Of a DNA stretch of 64,000 bases, positions 35,201 through 47,032 are shown in pieces. The stretch is from Lucifuga dentata (Eukaryota > Chordata > Actinopteri > Ophidiiformes > Bythitidae). Below the pieces are notes generated by a model. That model was not told where the DNA came from and made no database searches. It saw only the letters and a list, made by a program, of their open reading frames with translations. The position numbers were made by a program, and so were the translations under genes. The first letter of the stretch is position 1; each line of letters opens with the position of its first letter. Location of the stretch: NCBI GenBank assembly GCA_014773175.1, contig VXCM01002069.1, positions 1-64,000 on the forward strand, read 5' to 3'.

Positions 35201-38200
35201 AAAAAGCTCAAAATATGTCGCCAAGTTAACTATCTATAGCAGTGGTCTCTTCATTCCAGGTCCTCAGGAGCCACAGTGCTGCATATTTTCCATCTCTCCT
35301 GGCTCTTGTGATCAAGAGTTGGAGCCTACCAGATCTTGATTGGCTAAACACACCTGATTTAGCTAATCAGGTGTGGATAAAGCAGGGAAAGGTGGAAAAT
35401 ATGCAGTGCTGTGGGTCCCCAGGACCAGGAATGAGAACCACTGGTCTATAGTATAGTGTATAATAACTGTTTGCCATTTGTAAGTGTAAATAATTTCAAT
35501 AAATTAACTTTTCTGCACAAATGTACACAAATACTGTGATTAGTATCATTATAACACAATCCAACCAAACAGTCCAACTTTACTTTAGTTAGTATTTATT
35601 ACTAGCTTTATTTATTTTATTGTATTTATTGGCATTCAGCTGTGTTTTTGGTTTACATTTGGCATCATAGGGTCTGGAATGCTTGGAGGTCGGAAGTTGG
35701 AATTTTCAACTGGAAAATTCCACATCCCACTTTGACTGTTTTACATTGTCTGCCTACAGAGCCTATTAGAAGACTCTGATAGGATAATATGAATTATGGG
35801 GAAGTTTTAATTTTGAAAAGCAATTTTCTTGTACCATCCCAAAGAACAGATGTATATCCAATTTGTAGGTGTCAATTTATGGAATAGTTTGGATAATGGA
35901 CTCAAGCAGAGTACATCTATAAATCAATTTAAATAAATACCGTATATTACACAGACTGTATGAAATATATAGTAGTATGGAATAGAAAAAAAATATTCCT
36001 GGATCTGTGTTATTGTGTTTCATTTTGATAGTGCATGTAGATATGTTTTGATGCAAAATTGTATGTGAATATGGTTGTTTGGAGATGTATCTATATTTAT
36101 AGGTAAGACTGTGTAAGACTGTGTGACTGTATATATGTATTTTATTTGTAAATAAGCAACAAGCAGGAAAAGATAAGAGATGAGCTGTACAAATATGTAG
36201 CAGGTAGGAGTTAATAAATTATACTTCATCTGACTTGTTTTCAGACATCTATTTTTTCAATATCTGCTATTTTGGAATTTGGAAGTTATTAGGAAATTAT
36301 TATGTGTGTTCATCTAGGATTTTTTTTTCCTCTCGATTATTTTATGGCATGTCTGAAATAAATCATTAAATTCAAAATCAAATCAACTGTATGTGTGTGA
36401 AAAACTGCGGTTTTATTGTAGCAGCAGCATTACGCTGAAGCTTTTTTGCTGCTCCCCTCATCTGAAGATAGTTAGCGGGTGAACATAGGGAGAATGAACA
36501 GGCTGCTCTAGACTTACTGAGTGTATAAATAAATGCATGGATCCATAAAGACGAGTGATGAAGCCCATAGAACCCCATCAGAGGGTAAAAAGACAGTTGC
36601 AATAGGACTTATGCTCAAAACCTCTCCAGACATCTGTGCCAGTCTCTCACATCCTTTGTTTATTAAAGCTGAGCATAATTTTACCTGCACCATGTCGTTA
36701 TAACAACCAATGCATTTGTTCCAAACACTAAAATGACAAAGTAAAAAAAAAACAAATCACTAATCCTGTGGGAAAACAGCCAATGAACAGGTTATGCAAG
36801 CAGCTAAATGGATTTATGGATTTCTGTACTGAAGACATGAGCATGAAGTCTACAGAGAAAATCCAGGTTCTTACGTGAGCACGTTTTCTGGTCTGCATTC
36901 AACACATATCCCACTCGACACTTGCAGACGTGCGAGGTGCCACTGTTGACACAAATGTGCTGGCAGTCGTGTCCGCGGGCACATGGATCTGAACCTGAAA
37001 ACAGACACTTCCACATCTGACTGACTCAGACTCAGCCTTTCGTGGAGCTTTTGATTTTCTACTCGTGCATTTTAGAAAGTCTGGCTCCTCAGCTCATTCA
37101 CACTGAGCTGAGCAGTGACTTGGTTATTTAGAACCCCAGATCAGTGGGTGGTGTGTCCACAGCATTATGTGTCTCATTAAGTGATGTCTAGAAGCAGTGT
37201 CCAAATCATCTACTGGAGCAGTAAATTTTGGAATTTTTTTCCCTTTCCTTCCACCCTTTTTTTGTCTGTGTATCAACTCAACATTTGATTTTGTTAGGGG
37301 ATTTGGCAAGTTAACACAAAAACTAAAATATGTTTTTGTGCTTTGGAAAATGGGTGGCAGTAGCATAACATGTAAGTGGATAGTATTTATTGTGCTCAAA
37401 AAGGACCATACCACTCATTTTGTATGTTTCAGCCTAATATATTCAATTTTCATACACGTAATGTTACTGACAATCATTTCCCAAAGCATACTACTGGAAC
37501 GGTGAATTAAAAATGTTTTTCCTACCTTCCAGAGCACCATTGGTTTCAGTTCATTCTGGTACGCTATTAAAATCAACTTGTTGATACTTGAAACTTTCTT
37601 GGGATAGGTAATCCATCAAAATGAACAAGACCTGTATTCAGGTTTTTTTTTTCGAAGTTACGTAATTTTAGCATTTAAATATAAAGTGCAGAGTGAATGT
37701 ATGTCTTNGGTTTTTTTTTTCGAAGTTACGTAATTTTAGCATTTAAATATAAAGTGCAGAGTGAATGTATGTCTTCACTGGGGAATATAGTCCCAAAAGA
37801 AGACCTGCATTTATCGAAAAGTGTTCATGACCATGACTTCATAATTTTGCGCAAGTATTAGCAGAAGAAACATGGATTTTTAAGGTGGATGTATCACTTG
37901 AATATTCGATTTTGAAAGATTAAGAGATTTTGCAAAATATCAGGAAAGCTGAAATATGGTTTTAACCTTTGGGAAATGGTGTTCAGTAACCTAACATGTA
38001 GGAAAATTGATATATTAGGCTCAAACATGCAAAATGGGTGGCATGGTCCTTTAAATAATGTAGTTTTGCTGGGAAAAGAAACAGATTATCATATATCTCT
38101 AATTAGACCTTAACCTTTAGATTCCCAGCTTGAATTTTTTTTTTTCAGATACTAAAACAGCACTTTATTGTGACACTTATCTAAGAAAAAAAAACACTCA

Positions 38201-41200
38201 AAGATCAAAAAGATTCTTACGTGAGCAGGTTTTCTGGTCTATATTCAAGATGTATCCGGCGCGGCACTTGCAGGTATATGACTTGCCATTGTTGACGCAA
38301 ATGTGCTGGCAGTCATGTCCCTGAGCACATGGATCCAAACCTAAAAAAGAGACACTCCAGTGTCTGATTGGCTTAAGTTTAGTGGAATCAATATTTATAT
38401 TATTATTATTATTGTATTAGTATGCTTTGGTTAATTGTACGAATTTCTCTGTCTACATAGCATGCAGATTAGCACATAGAATTTGCTTCTTTTTTTTTAG
38501 CACTTCAAACTTATAATATACATCCTTAATGCTGTATAGATAATCGCTATTCAGTTTCACTTGCTTTTATAATTCAGTCACCATAGTAACTATCTATCTT
38601 GNTATAGATAATCGCTATTCAGTTTCACTTGCTTTTATAATTCAGTCACCATAGTAACTATCTATCTTGATTTCTAACACAGTATTCCATGCAGTTCAGA
38701 CCATGCAAAGGTACTGCAAGCGTGTCAAACCAGTTCCATGGAGGTCCAAGAGTCTGCAAGTTTTTAGTCTAACCAAAACCCATTTCCAGCTGAGTTCAAT
38801 GATTAGCTCCTGCTGTCTGACTGAGGGTTTCTGATCACTGAAATCAGTCGCTGCGTTGTTTTCGGGCGGACTGAAAGCCTGTTCCCTCTCGGCCCCATGT
38901 GGCTTGACACATGCTCTACTGGAAGAAACATTCCTTCAAAGTCATCGCATGACTTTTCCAGTAGAGATCTCATAAGGGAGGGGAGTTTGATGGTTATCAT
39001 GCTAATTCAAGGGGAATTGAATCAGCATGATTAGTAGAATCAGACAATATTTCAACACCACAGAAGAACTTGTTAGCATGAATTGCACAGTTTTTGTTCT
39101 TTGTTTAGGTTGTGTCTAAAGTTGGAAAGATGTAAAAATGTTGAATTTTAATCGGTTTTTCAACCAGACAGGAACTCTAATGTTTGGGAATCACATTTTT
39201 CATTTTCAAACTCTTCCAATTCCCATTTACAATGATCTGAGCTGATGCAAATTCACCATGAGCAAGAAGTAGCTGGGTAAAATTCAGTATGTCAGCAGTT
39301 AAATGAAGACGTCTATCACCTTCCTTTTAATTAGCCGTTTTAAATGGTTTAACACCTCCTTATGTACACATAGTACAATTCGGCAAGTCTGTCAGAACTC
39401 TCTGTTATAAAAAACATTCAGTCTGGAAATTTCCTGTCAAATTGAGCACAAGCTAATGAAGCTTTTGCCTTGCAGGATAAGCAGTCATTAATTTTCAGCC
39501 GGAGTTTGCAGAGGCCTAAATGTGGCCATGGGCAGCGTAATGCCTCTTCAGGTAACTTAGCAAGGCATGAGATGCGAGCAGAGCTGAGAGCTCCCTGCGA
39601 AAACTATAGGCAGCATCATGTCGGGCTTCAACCATTTTAAAGTTTTCAACAAGAATATTTTGTTATGAGTTTGTCTTCTTCTTTAAATCGGTTAGTAGAA
39701 TACTTTATGGATGTGTTTCATGCTAATAGGTCTACACTTTATCACCAAAAGTTAGTGAATGACTTTTGGGGGAAATCCAACAAGTGGCAGTAAATCACGT
39801 CATCACCTTTGCCCTTGTTTTTAGGACTAAAGAAGAGGACAACGGGTCTTTAGAATGGAGATGACCCTCTATGGTGCTGCCCATATCATCGCAGGTGAAA
39901 TATATAAAGACGATGTGACATACCAGTATTTCCTCTACGGTCATTTTCCTTATTTACTCGTTTACCGCCATTTCCACCAGCTAGGCCTAGTCCATAATCA
40001 TCAATTCCACTATCCGTGCTTCCCTCATCATTCTTACCACATAAGGTTTCCCTAAATTTGGAAATGAGCTTCTCAATGACACCATAGGTCTCCACATAGA
40101 AGACATGGTCATCCAGCGGTTGGCTGGCCATAAGGCGAAGGGACGTCATGTCAGCTCTGTCTACTCCAACGGCGTAGATCTCAATCCCAGATGCCCGGGC
40201 AGCCGCTGAAACATCCTCCACGTTGTCCTGCGGCCTCCCGTCTGTCACTATGATGGCCACTTTGGCAATGTTCTTGGAGCTAAGACGAGCCCCAGACTCC
40301 ACCGTGAAAGCTTTCTCCATGGCAGTCTTGATGGCCAAGCCTGTCATGGTCCCCGAGGAGAGGGGCTCAACGCGGGCCAGAGCCTGCTTCATAGAATGTT
40401 TATCAAAATAGGTCTTTAGCAAAAACTCAATCTTCACTGTACTGGCATAATTGACGAGGCCGACTCGCGTTGCCTCTGAGCCGATTTCCAGGCTATGCAC
40501 CATGTCTTGCAGGAACTCCTTGGCCTTTTCGAACTCAGCAGGCCGAACGCTTCGGGAGCTGTCTATGATGAAGACCAGATCTATTGGCCGATTTCTGCAG
40601 TTTAAACTTGCTGCTGTTAAAAAAAAAAAAAGAAGAAAGAAAAAGTTTTGAATTACTTTGAATAGTATTTTCTGCTGTTTTTGAATGAAAATACAATGCT
40701 GGAGATGTTACTTTTGAGAAAAGAAATCTTCCATCTACATGCCTACTCTCTCTCTCTCTATCTCTCTTTCTCTCTGTTCTCATTGTCTGCCTCTAACTGG
40801 CACCATGAGACATTTTTTTTTTTAGATAAATTAGAAAGCAGAAGAGAAGCTGTTAGAGATGGTGATATTCTTAAAAAATATTTAAGAAAGAAATGAATAA
40901 TGAATGATTATCAGCTTTTACAATTTATATGACATCTCACATTATTATTATTTTAACATTATTTTAACATTTTGCACGCACGTTTGGAAACTGTTATGAA
41001 ATCACATGACAACCCAGAAACCAACATTTAGTCCAGAAAACTTGTGTTTCAGGGGTGATAGAGAAAAATATTCATACCAAAAGACCAAAGTCAAAGAAAT
41101 AGAATAAGTTTTGTTGAGTATGTAGTTTATATGGTATATGACTATTGCATAATCAATATTATTTGCAGCCTCACAAAGACAAACTTACAGTTCCTTAATG

Positions 41201-44200
41201 AGAAACAAATTTAATGACCTAAAAATATATAAAGAAAATTACCCGACAAGACAACCCATCCATAAGTTCAAGTCTGTCTTTTGGGAATTGAATGAGAATG
41301 AGCGGAAAGATCAGGCTTGAAAATGGAAGATGGAGTGACATAGATGTGTATACATTTATGTACTATATATTTCTATATGTCAATAAATGTAGGATTGTGT
41401 GTAGATATGTACAGTATATAAATTATGTATATATGTATGTATATAGATATGAATATGTAATGATTCAGTCTGAAGGTTTGGACAGATGTTTATAAATCCA
41501 ACTGAAGATTGAGTTAAAGGACCATACCACCCATTTTGCATGTTTGAGCCTAATATATTGAATTTTCATACATGTTACGTTACTGACAATCATTTCCCAA
41601 AGGATAAAACCATATTTCGGCTTTCCTGACATTTTGCAAAATCTCTTAATCTTTCAAAATCAAATATTCAAGTGATACNATTTTTCGATAAACGCAGGTC
41701 TTCTTTTGGGACTATATTCCCCAGTGGAGACATACTGTACATTCACTCTGCACTTTTTATTGTGCTTGAATGCTAAAATTATGAAACTTAAAAAATAACC
41801 TCAATACACGTCTTCTTCGCGATGATGGATTACCTATCCCAAGAATGTTTCAAGTATCAACAAGTTGATTTTAATAGCGTACCAGAATGAACTGAAACCA
41901 ATGGTGGTTTGAAAGGTAGGAAAAACATTTTTAATTCACCGCTCCAGTAGTATGCTTTGGGAAATAATTGTGAGTAATGTTAAGTGTATGAAAATGGAAT
42001 ATATTAGGTTCAAACATGCAAAATGAATGGTCCTTTAAGCTGTGAAATTGCATATCTTTTTTTAAAAATTTTTTTTAATTAGTTTTGTTATTTAAAAAAC
42101 ACAACTTGGAGAAAGGCTTTTTGTAAAAGAAATTGTCTAAAATCTTTGTGTGTTCAAATATTGCCTTTTCAAAACAAACAAAAAAAAACAAAAAAAAAAA
42201 AGAAGAGTGATGGCTGAGATTAATACCTGAACTACTTCTGATGGATGTGGAAGAGCCAGTAGAGTCTTTAGAAAGCTGCCAGGATGCAGACGGTGCTGCT
42301 TTGTGTTGCGGCTGTGATGGCGGCTGGCTTTGTATTGGTGTCCGGCGTTGCGAGGACTGATAGCCATAAAACCTGGAATTAGTGCTAATAGCTTTTGCCA
42401 CAGCAGAGGGAAAGCAGAAGGGAAAGTATTGTATTAGAGCAGAGGGAGATTTGATTATGCAAACCGTGATTGCATGATGACAGCAATTAAATGATTGTTT
42501 GCTTCCATGTGAATGCTACAGCAGCAACAACAAAAAAAAAAAAAAACAAAAAAGGCTTTTTCTGATGATGTCACAAATACACGTATACTGTATACTTTTC
42601 GTAAACCTTGCCAGCTCCAATCTCCATCTACACAAACTCCTGTTATGTGGAAAAACTGTATCATGAAGTCCCAGAAATATAATTAAGGATGAGTTTTGGA
42701 GAAAAGTATATAAAAAGATGCATCATTTTGAGTATTTCTATTATTGAATTAATGCTGCTGTTTTTGAATATTTTACACAGTATCAGCATCATATAGCTTC
42801 AGTAAAGTGTTAATAAGACTGTAAGAGTTTAACAGTCTGTACATTCTGTGATGCAACTATTTTGCCATATTTGAATATGTTGGTATGTGTAGCAGGTCCA
42901 AAATGAAAATCATTTTTAGTAAGATACAGTTGTATTTGGTGTTGAAGCTTTAAATCATCACATTTGCAATCACAATCAGGAATAGGGTGGAGATTTTCAT
43001 ATTCCTGAGACACCGATGGAGATATAATATCAAAATGTTTGTCTTCAGGTAGGATTGCACATTGCACATTTTTTTTTTCCCCATAATGTGGTGAGCTATA
43101 ATAAATATCTTAAAGAGGTTTTACTTTCTTGGATTTTTAAACCGAGCAGATCTCTCTTTTGCTGCCATGTAATCGTTATTTGTAATGCATGCATGAATAT
43201 TTTGATAATTACTTTGTCAGGGAAGTATATTGTGCTCATAACTTGCTGTCATAACTTTCATGTTAAAGGACCATACCATCCATTTTGCATGTTTGAGCCT
43301 AATATATTAACTTTTCATGCACATAAGATTACTGACAATCATTTCCCAGTGGATAAAACCATATTTCAGCTTTCCTGATATTTTGCAAAATCTCTTACTC
43401 TTTCAAAATCAAATATTCAAGCAATACACCCACCTTAAAAATTGATGTTTCGCCTGCTAGTTACGCAAAATTATGAAGTCACAGGGTTATTTAAATTGTT
43501 TGATAAATGCAGGTCTTCTTTTGGGACTATATTCCCTAGTGGAGACATACATTCACTCCACGCTTTTTATTGAGCTTAAATGCTACAATTACAAAACTTT
43601 GAAAAACCTGAATACACCTCTTGTTCATGATGATGGATTACCTATCCCAAGAACGCTTCAAGTATCAACAAGTTGATTTTAATAGCGTACCAGAATGAAC
43701 TGAAACCAATGGCGGCCTGGAAGGTAGGGGGAAAAAAAAGTTTAACTCACCTTTTCAGTAGTATGCTTTAGGAAATGATTGTCAGAAACGTTACGTGTAT
43801 GAAAATTGAATATATTTGGCTCAAACATACAAAATAGTAGTATGGTCCTTTAACACAGATTACATGAATGCAAAAGGCTCTTTAAGTCGCGGGTATCACT
43901 GTTTGCTTAAACATATCAATGTATGAATACAGAAATGCAAAAAAAAATAAAAATAAATTTAAAAAAAAAATAGACTGGTGATTCTGCTAAGTTTAACACA
44001 TGACAGGCGCATGGAACAGAGCGTCACTAACTGGATGGATATTAATCTTCATCAAACCGACCTACCTGCAGCTTCTGTTCTGCGTCTCTGCGCCTGATAA
44101 TTGTTGCCCGCTGGCTGTTCGCGCAGCTGAAAGTCTCGGTTGGCGTAATCTTCCGGATGGAGCTCTTGAAAAGTTCCATCCGCTGTCAAGACTTCATCAG

Positions 44201-44360
44201 AGGACTGTTCCATCGATCTGTCTTCAATGCTCTGAGCTACCGGCGGAGAACCTCTGGTGAACGGAGAAGTAATTTGGTGGATCCGCCGTGGGGAAGTCCC
44301 GAGGGTTCCCGAAGTCAGGATGCCAAGGTAATACACAAGTCCCCACGTTAATGAAGTCAT
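26473..44360 (-). CDS. matn3: matrilin-3 with 14 EGF domains (19 coding exons)
   Basis: Secreted cartilage matrix adaptor. Exons, minus strand: 44066-44360, 42227-42391, 39924-40613, then 14 EGF exons (38221-38340, 36875-36994, 34372-34491, 34047-34175, 33137-33256, 32834-32953, 32491-32610, 31916-32035, 31196-31315, 30863-30982, 30509-30628, 30018-30143, 29561-29680, 29203-29322), then 26748-26849 and 26473-26525. The total is 3000 nt (999 aa plus stop); human MATN3 is 486 aa. It begins with a signal peptide ([18 protein letters not shown]), followed by about 135 polar/basic residues. The vWA domain lies near 160-345 with an intact MIDAS: DSSRS, the Thr of SGTMTG, and the Asp of VTDGRPQD. 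A linker of about 38 residues rich in Gly, Asp and Asn follows. The EGF domains run from about 384 to 948. The coiled coil begins DACMCE (paired Cys for inter-chain disulfides) and ends LDELSHKV...QQLY. Close agreement with human MATN3 in the vWA and coil, plus wdr35 linkage, fixes the identity. Whether it is the a or b teleost copy is undecided. Exon 2's acceptor was chosen to fit phase; EGF exon 3 has a defective donor. Confidence 0.93.
26526..26747 (-). other. matn3: U12-type AT-AC intron in the matn3 coiled coil
   Basis: The coil exon ends ...CTGAGCAGAAGAC and the intron opens ATATCCTTTT, the U12 AT-AC 5' splice consensus. It closes TTTCCTTGACTGACTGTCTAC, where TTTCCTTGAC matches the U12 branch site and lies about 12 nt from the terminal AC. 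Joining gives [11 protein letters not shown], an unbroken heptad pattern ending at TAA. No GT-AG alternative works. Matrilin-1 (cartilage matrix protein) was one of the first genes in which this intron class was recognised. A (GGAT)n tract sits inside the 222-bp intron. Confidence 0.92.
34372..34491 (-). other. matn3: matn3 EGF exon 3 with GT-to-AT donor change
   Basis: The exon encodes an intact six-Cys EGF module ([10 protein letters not shown]...). The donor that reads CAC|GTAAGA in sibling exons reads CAC|ATAAGA here, at plus-strand 34370-34371. This is a CpG-to-TpG type transition. Without splicing, translation stops at the next codon (TAA). The exon is probably skipped, which keeps the frame and gives 13 EGF domains, unless AT is tolerated or the base is a sequencing error. 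Confidence 0.7.
34957..35230. repeat. dispersed repeat, 'GAAGTCGGA' type, second copy
   Basis: Related to 1978-2115. Roughly inverted, similar sequence reappears at about 35668-35750 (GGTCTGGAATGCTTGG). This may be one older element split by the hAT-type insertion at 35240. It lies in the large intron between EGF exons 2 and 3 of matn3. Confidence 0.4.
35240..35443. mobile_element. hAT-type MITE with 8-bp target duplication
   Basis: Inverted ends CAGTGGTCTCTTCATTCC and GGAATGAGAACCACTG extend about 60 bp inward. Flanks are ATCTATAG (left) and GTCTATAG (right), an 8-bp target duplication with one mismatch. No coding capacity. In a matn3 intron. Confidence 0.75.
37190..37399 (-). mobile_element. 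truncated inverted-repeat MITE, interrupted by copy 11
   Basis: This is the right part of a diverged-subfamily element (CTACTGGAGCAGTAAATTTT to GTATTTATTGTGCTCAAA). It stops inside its terminal repeat exactly where copy 11 begins, so copy 11 inserted into it. Confidence 0.6.
37400..38052 (-). mobile_element. TTAA inverted-repeat MITE, copy 11
   Basis: Reverse orientation. The right flank is TTAA; the left flank is inside an older copy. About 65 bp are duplicated around the N at 37708. Confidence 0.8.
41516..42036 (+). mobile_element. TTAA inverted-repeat MITE, copy 12
   Basis: Forward orientation and TTAA-flanked. About 70 bp of the core are missing at the N at 41679. In a matn3 intron. Confidence 0.85.
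43265..43851 (+). mobile_element. TTAA inverted-repeat MITE, copy 13
   Basis: Forward orientation, full length, TTAA-flanked, in the first intron of matn3. Confidence 0.85.
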
Positions 44361-44430
44361 TTTGTGCGCACAGGTGGTTTTCCGTCCGCGTCTGGGTTTT
44401 CTTCAGTGCACGCACAACTGGATGAAGCCT

Positions 44431-44437
44431 ATTTATA
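44431..44437 (-). promoter_or_regulatory. matn3: TATA box of matn3
   Basis: The minus strand reads CATATAAATAGGC about 70 bp upstream of the ATG at 44360. This would place transcription start near 44405 with a short 5' UTR of about 45 nt. No strong SOX9 pair was confirmed by eye. Confidence 0.6.
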
Positions 44438-45254
44438 TGTGCTGGGACACGGCCCACGAGGCGTGGGGATCAGAATTCTCCATCCAGACAGCAGGAGGCT
44501 CAAGCCAGAAATGTGAAGAAAGCGCAGGCAGGTCAAGTGCGCAAGTCTGGCCAGTGCTCAAAGACAAGGGAATGCAGGTTTCCTATGATACCTGGAAGTC
44601 CTGGATTCAGGCCAGACGTCCAGGATTTGCAGCATTTGCTTAAGTTTTCAAGTTTAGCTGTATTTATTGATTTAATTATTTCTGGTTTTGAAGTGATCTT
44701 TGAAGTTTATAAAGTTATTTGTGCTTGTGAACCGTTTTTTGTTTTTTGTTTTTTTTGTTTGTTACCTTGCAGTTTCATCCAGAAAATTCCTATATAGTGT
44801 CACAGTGTCACACCATATGTATCCTACATCCTCCATATTTTTAGACTTTATATCCACATTTGTAAAAATAAATTTAAAAAAAAACTGATTCTCTGTATAA
44901 AAAAAGAGGAAAAAAACTATATCTGTGTGAATCCTGTAAAATCCAGGTCTATGGAATCTTTCTGTCAAATCCATGTGCCCTAATAAAATGCATTATTGTA
45001 GGACTGAGGATTTCAACCCGATATTATGGCTTTGACAGCTCGGTTTTTCCCCATCAAACTGTGTCCTTGTATTACACTGCATGATTGATTGCATAATTGC
45101 ATAGATTTTACAAGTCCGACCTCTACTGACTTGTAAAAGCAATTACACATGTCGGTAGGTGGAAAATGATTTGATTGCGTGAACTTGATGTGATTTGACA
45201 AGTATCTCCAAAAGAATAATGATCATTCTTAGATCATACAGATACACACATAGG

Positions 45255-45505
45255 TGACAAATTAAAGGAAAAACCAACATTAATTGTCTCAGTAAGGTGT
45301 TTCTAAAATACAATCTCTTATCTGGTGTCTTGATGATGGTGGTGATGTGTGCTGTCTAACACGTTGATCCAAAACCTTCCCTAAATGTTGAGTTGGGTTG
45401 ACTGCAAATCCCAGTTGGTTTGGGGTAGTGAGACCCTTGTACCCTGTGAATGAGGGCATTGTCATCCTACAAGAAACAGCTCCCATCAGGATAAAAATGT
45501 TTCAT
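45255..45505. repeat. abundant teleost DNA-transposon fragment
   Basis: Blocks CAGTAAGGTGT, GTTGAGTTGGGTTGA, GAGGGCATTGTCATCCT and CTCCCATCAGGATAAAAATG follow the order of a very common fish element. Degenerate and noncoding. Confidence 0.6.
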
Positions 45506-45529
45506 ACTGTTACTGCAGAATGCTGCCCT

Positions 45530-46621
45530 CTCATGGATTGACAGTGTTCTTTGGCAAAAGAGAATGCAGAATAGAAATTGCTACTTTTATTCACCAAAGT
45601 GGCATTAAATTGATCAGAAATTATACACAATACATTTACAATGTCATAAAATTCTTGTTTTTTTATTTGACATTCTTTTATTTGATATTCATCAAACTTT
45701 ACATTCATCAAATAATCCTTTATTTCAAGTAATTACAGCTTTCCAGACCTTTGACATATGCTTAGAAAACATCAGGCTCTCCTCCAGCATCCACTTATTT
45801 GCTCTACATCTCTCATATGTTCTCCTCCATGATCCAAACTCCTCAAACTTATACTTATTTGTCCATAATGCTCATTTTCAGTCATCCACTGTCCACTGTG
45901 TGTGTTCTTATTATTGTCTTGTTATTTCCAGTTTCAGGTATGGTTTCTTCTTTGAAGTTTTGACTTTAAGGCCAGCATCCCAGAGTTGTCTTTTCACTGT
46001 TGCAGATGACACTGGTATTTGATGCGTACTGTTTAAGGACACAGCTAGTTGAAGACCTGCAAAGCCTCTGTTTGTCTTGAGCAGTTGTGTATCTGGGCTG
46101 TTCTTTTCATGTCCTGGTTAAATCCAGTTTGTCTTTTTTCTGTAGACTAGACACCTTAACTGAAGTCCTCAGTTTCTTGGCAATCTGGAATAAACTTCAA
46201 TTCAGAAAACAACAATAGTCTGACATGTTTCCTGTTTTGTTTTAGCCCATATTTGAACCCAGAATTGAACTTTAGGAATGCCTGTACCTTGTAATCCAAG
46301 TAAACACAATTCACCTATAACTGAACAAAATAACAGGTTTCCGGTGTGGTAACACAATTACAAAAGTGCCTCTAGTAACCATTTAGCATTTAAGCATGAT
46401 TAAAGATGAGTTAAAAGAGTTTAACATTCAGACACTAGAATAGTGGCTGCTGAAAATGGGCTTTGAAGTTATTTCCAGCAGTGATAACCTTTTGCAAAAT
46501 TATGAATGTCTTGGCTACTTATTTGAATCAATTTAATGCCACCTTGGTGAATAAAACTATCAATTTCTATCAAAAACATGACAATTTCTGGATGATTTGA
46601 AACTTTTGTATGCTAGTGTAA
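45530..46621 (-). mobile_element. decayed Tc1-like transposon
   Basis: Internal inverted repeats face each other at about 45580 (TTTTATTCACCAAAGTGGCA) and about 46530 (TGCCACCTTGGTGAATAAAA). The right tip (AAACTTTTGTATGCTAGTGTA) resembles a fish Tc1 terminus. The middle, read on the minus strand, is a broken, internally deleted transposase remnant. Confidence 0.65.
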
Positions 46622-46975
46622 TTCAAAGTGAAGTTCAAAAACAGCTGCTAGATAACATATTTCAGGATTTATATGACCTCTAAAGAGATAAAATCATTTC
46701 TATAACAACAGCTTGACCCAGTAGAGGAAACCTGCTTTCTGACACTGATAGTGAGTTATATAGCCATGTATAAATACTTCAAATTTATTACATATTTTTG
46801 TAGAATTTTGTAGTCAGATTTCAAGTTGTTGTTCTCTTGCTTTGTTTTGATTTTTGTAAAGGAAGAGCAAGTGCTTTGCATAATTACTGATTTTGTCTGA
46901 TGCAAATAATGCTGTTTGACATCCACCATGAGGAAGTTATAGAGTCCTACTTTTGAGTCCTACTTCTCTAGTAAC

Positions 46976-46984
46976 CATATAAGA
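46976..46984 (+). promoter_or_regulatory. possible TATA-like box of the GPRC6A-like gene
   Basis: CCATATAAG lies about 50 bp before the ATG. It is close to the start codon, so the 5' UTR would be very short. Weak evidence. Confidence 0.25.
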
Positions 46985-47032
46985 GAGAACCACTGGACTA
47001 ATGCACACGTATCTAACCCTTTCACATCCACA

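Larger units (their letters stand above)
29203..38340 (-). repeat. matn3: tandem array of 14 one-exon EGF domains in matn3
   Basis: Fourteen phase 1-1 exons each encode one six-cysteine EGF module on the pattern [11 protein letters not shown], then C-x-C-x-x-G-Y-x-L-N-x-D-x-K-T-C-S. Twelve are exactly 120 nt. The fourth (34047-34175) is 129 nt and the twelfth (30018-30143) is 126 nt, both still multiples of three, so any subset can be spliced in frame. Exons 11, 13 and 14 (30509, 29561 and 29203) are almost identical and share intron flanks, which points to recent duplication. Human MATN3 has four such exons. Confidence 0.93.

Noticed and set aside
42137..42367. Alternative frame of matn3 exon 2 starting [11 protein letters not shown]
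   Set aside because: Using the nearer acceptor (before GTTTTATGG) puts the next exon out of frame with an immediate stop. The acceptor at 42392 keeps phase 1.
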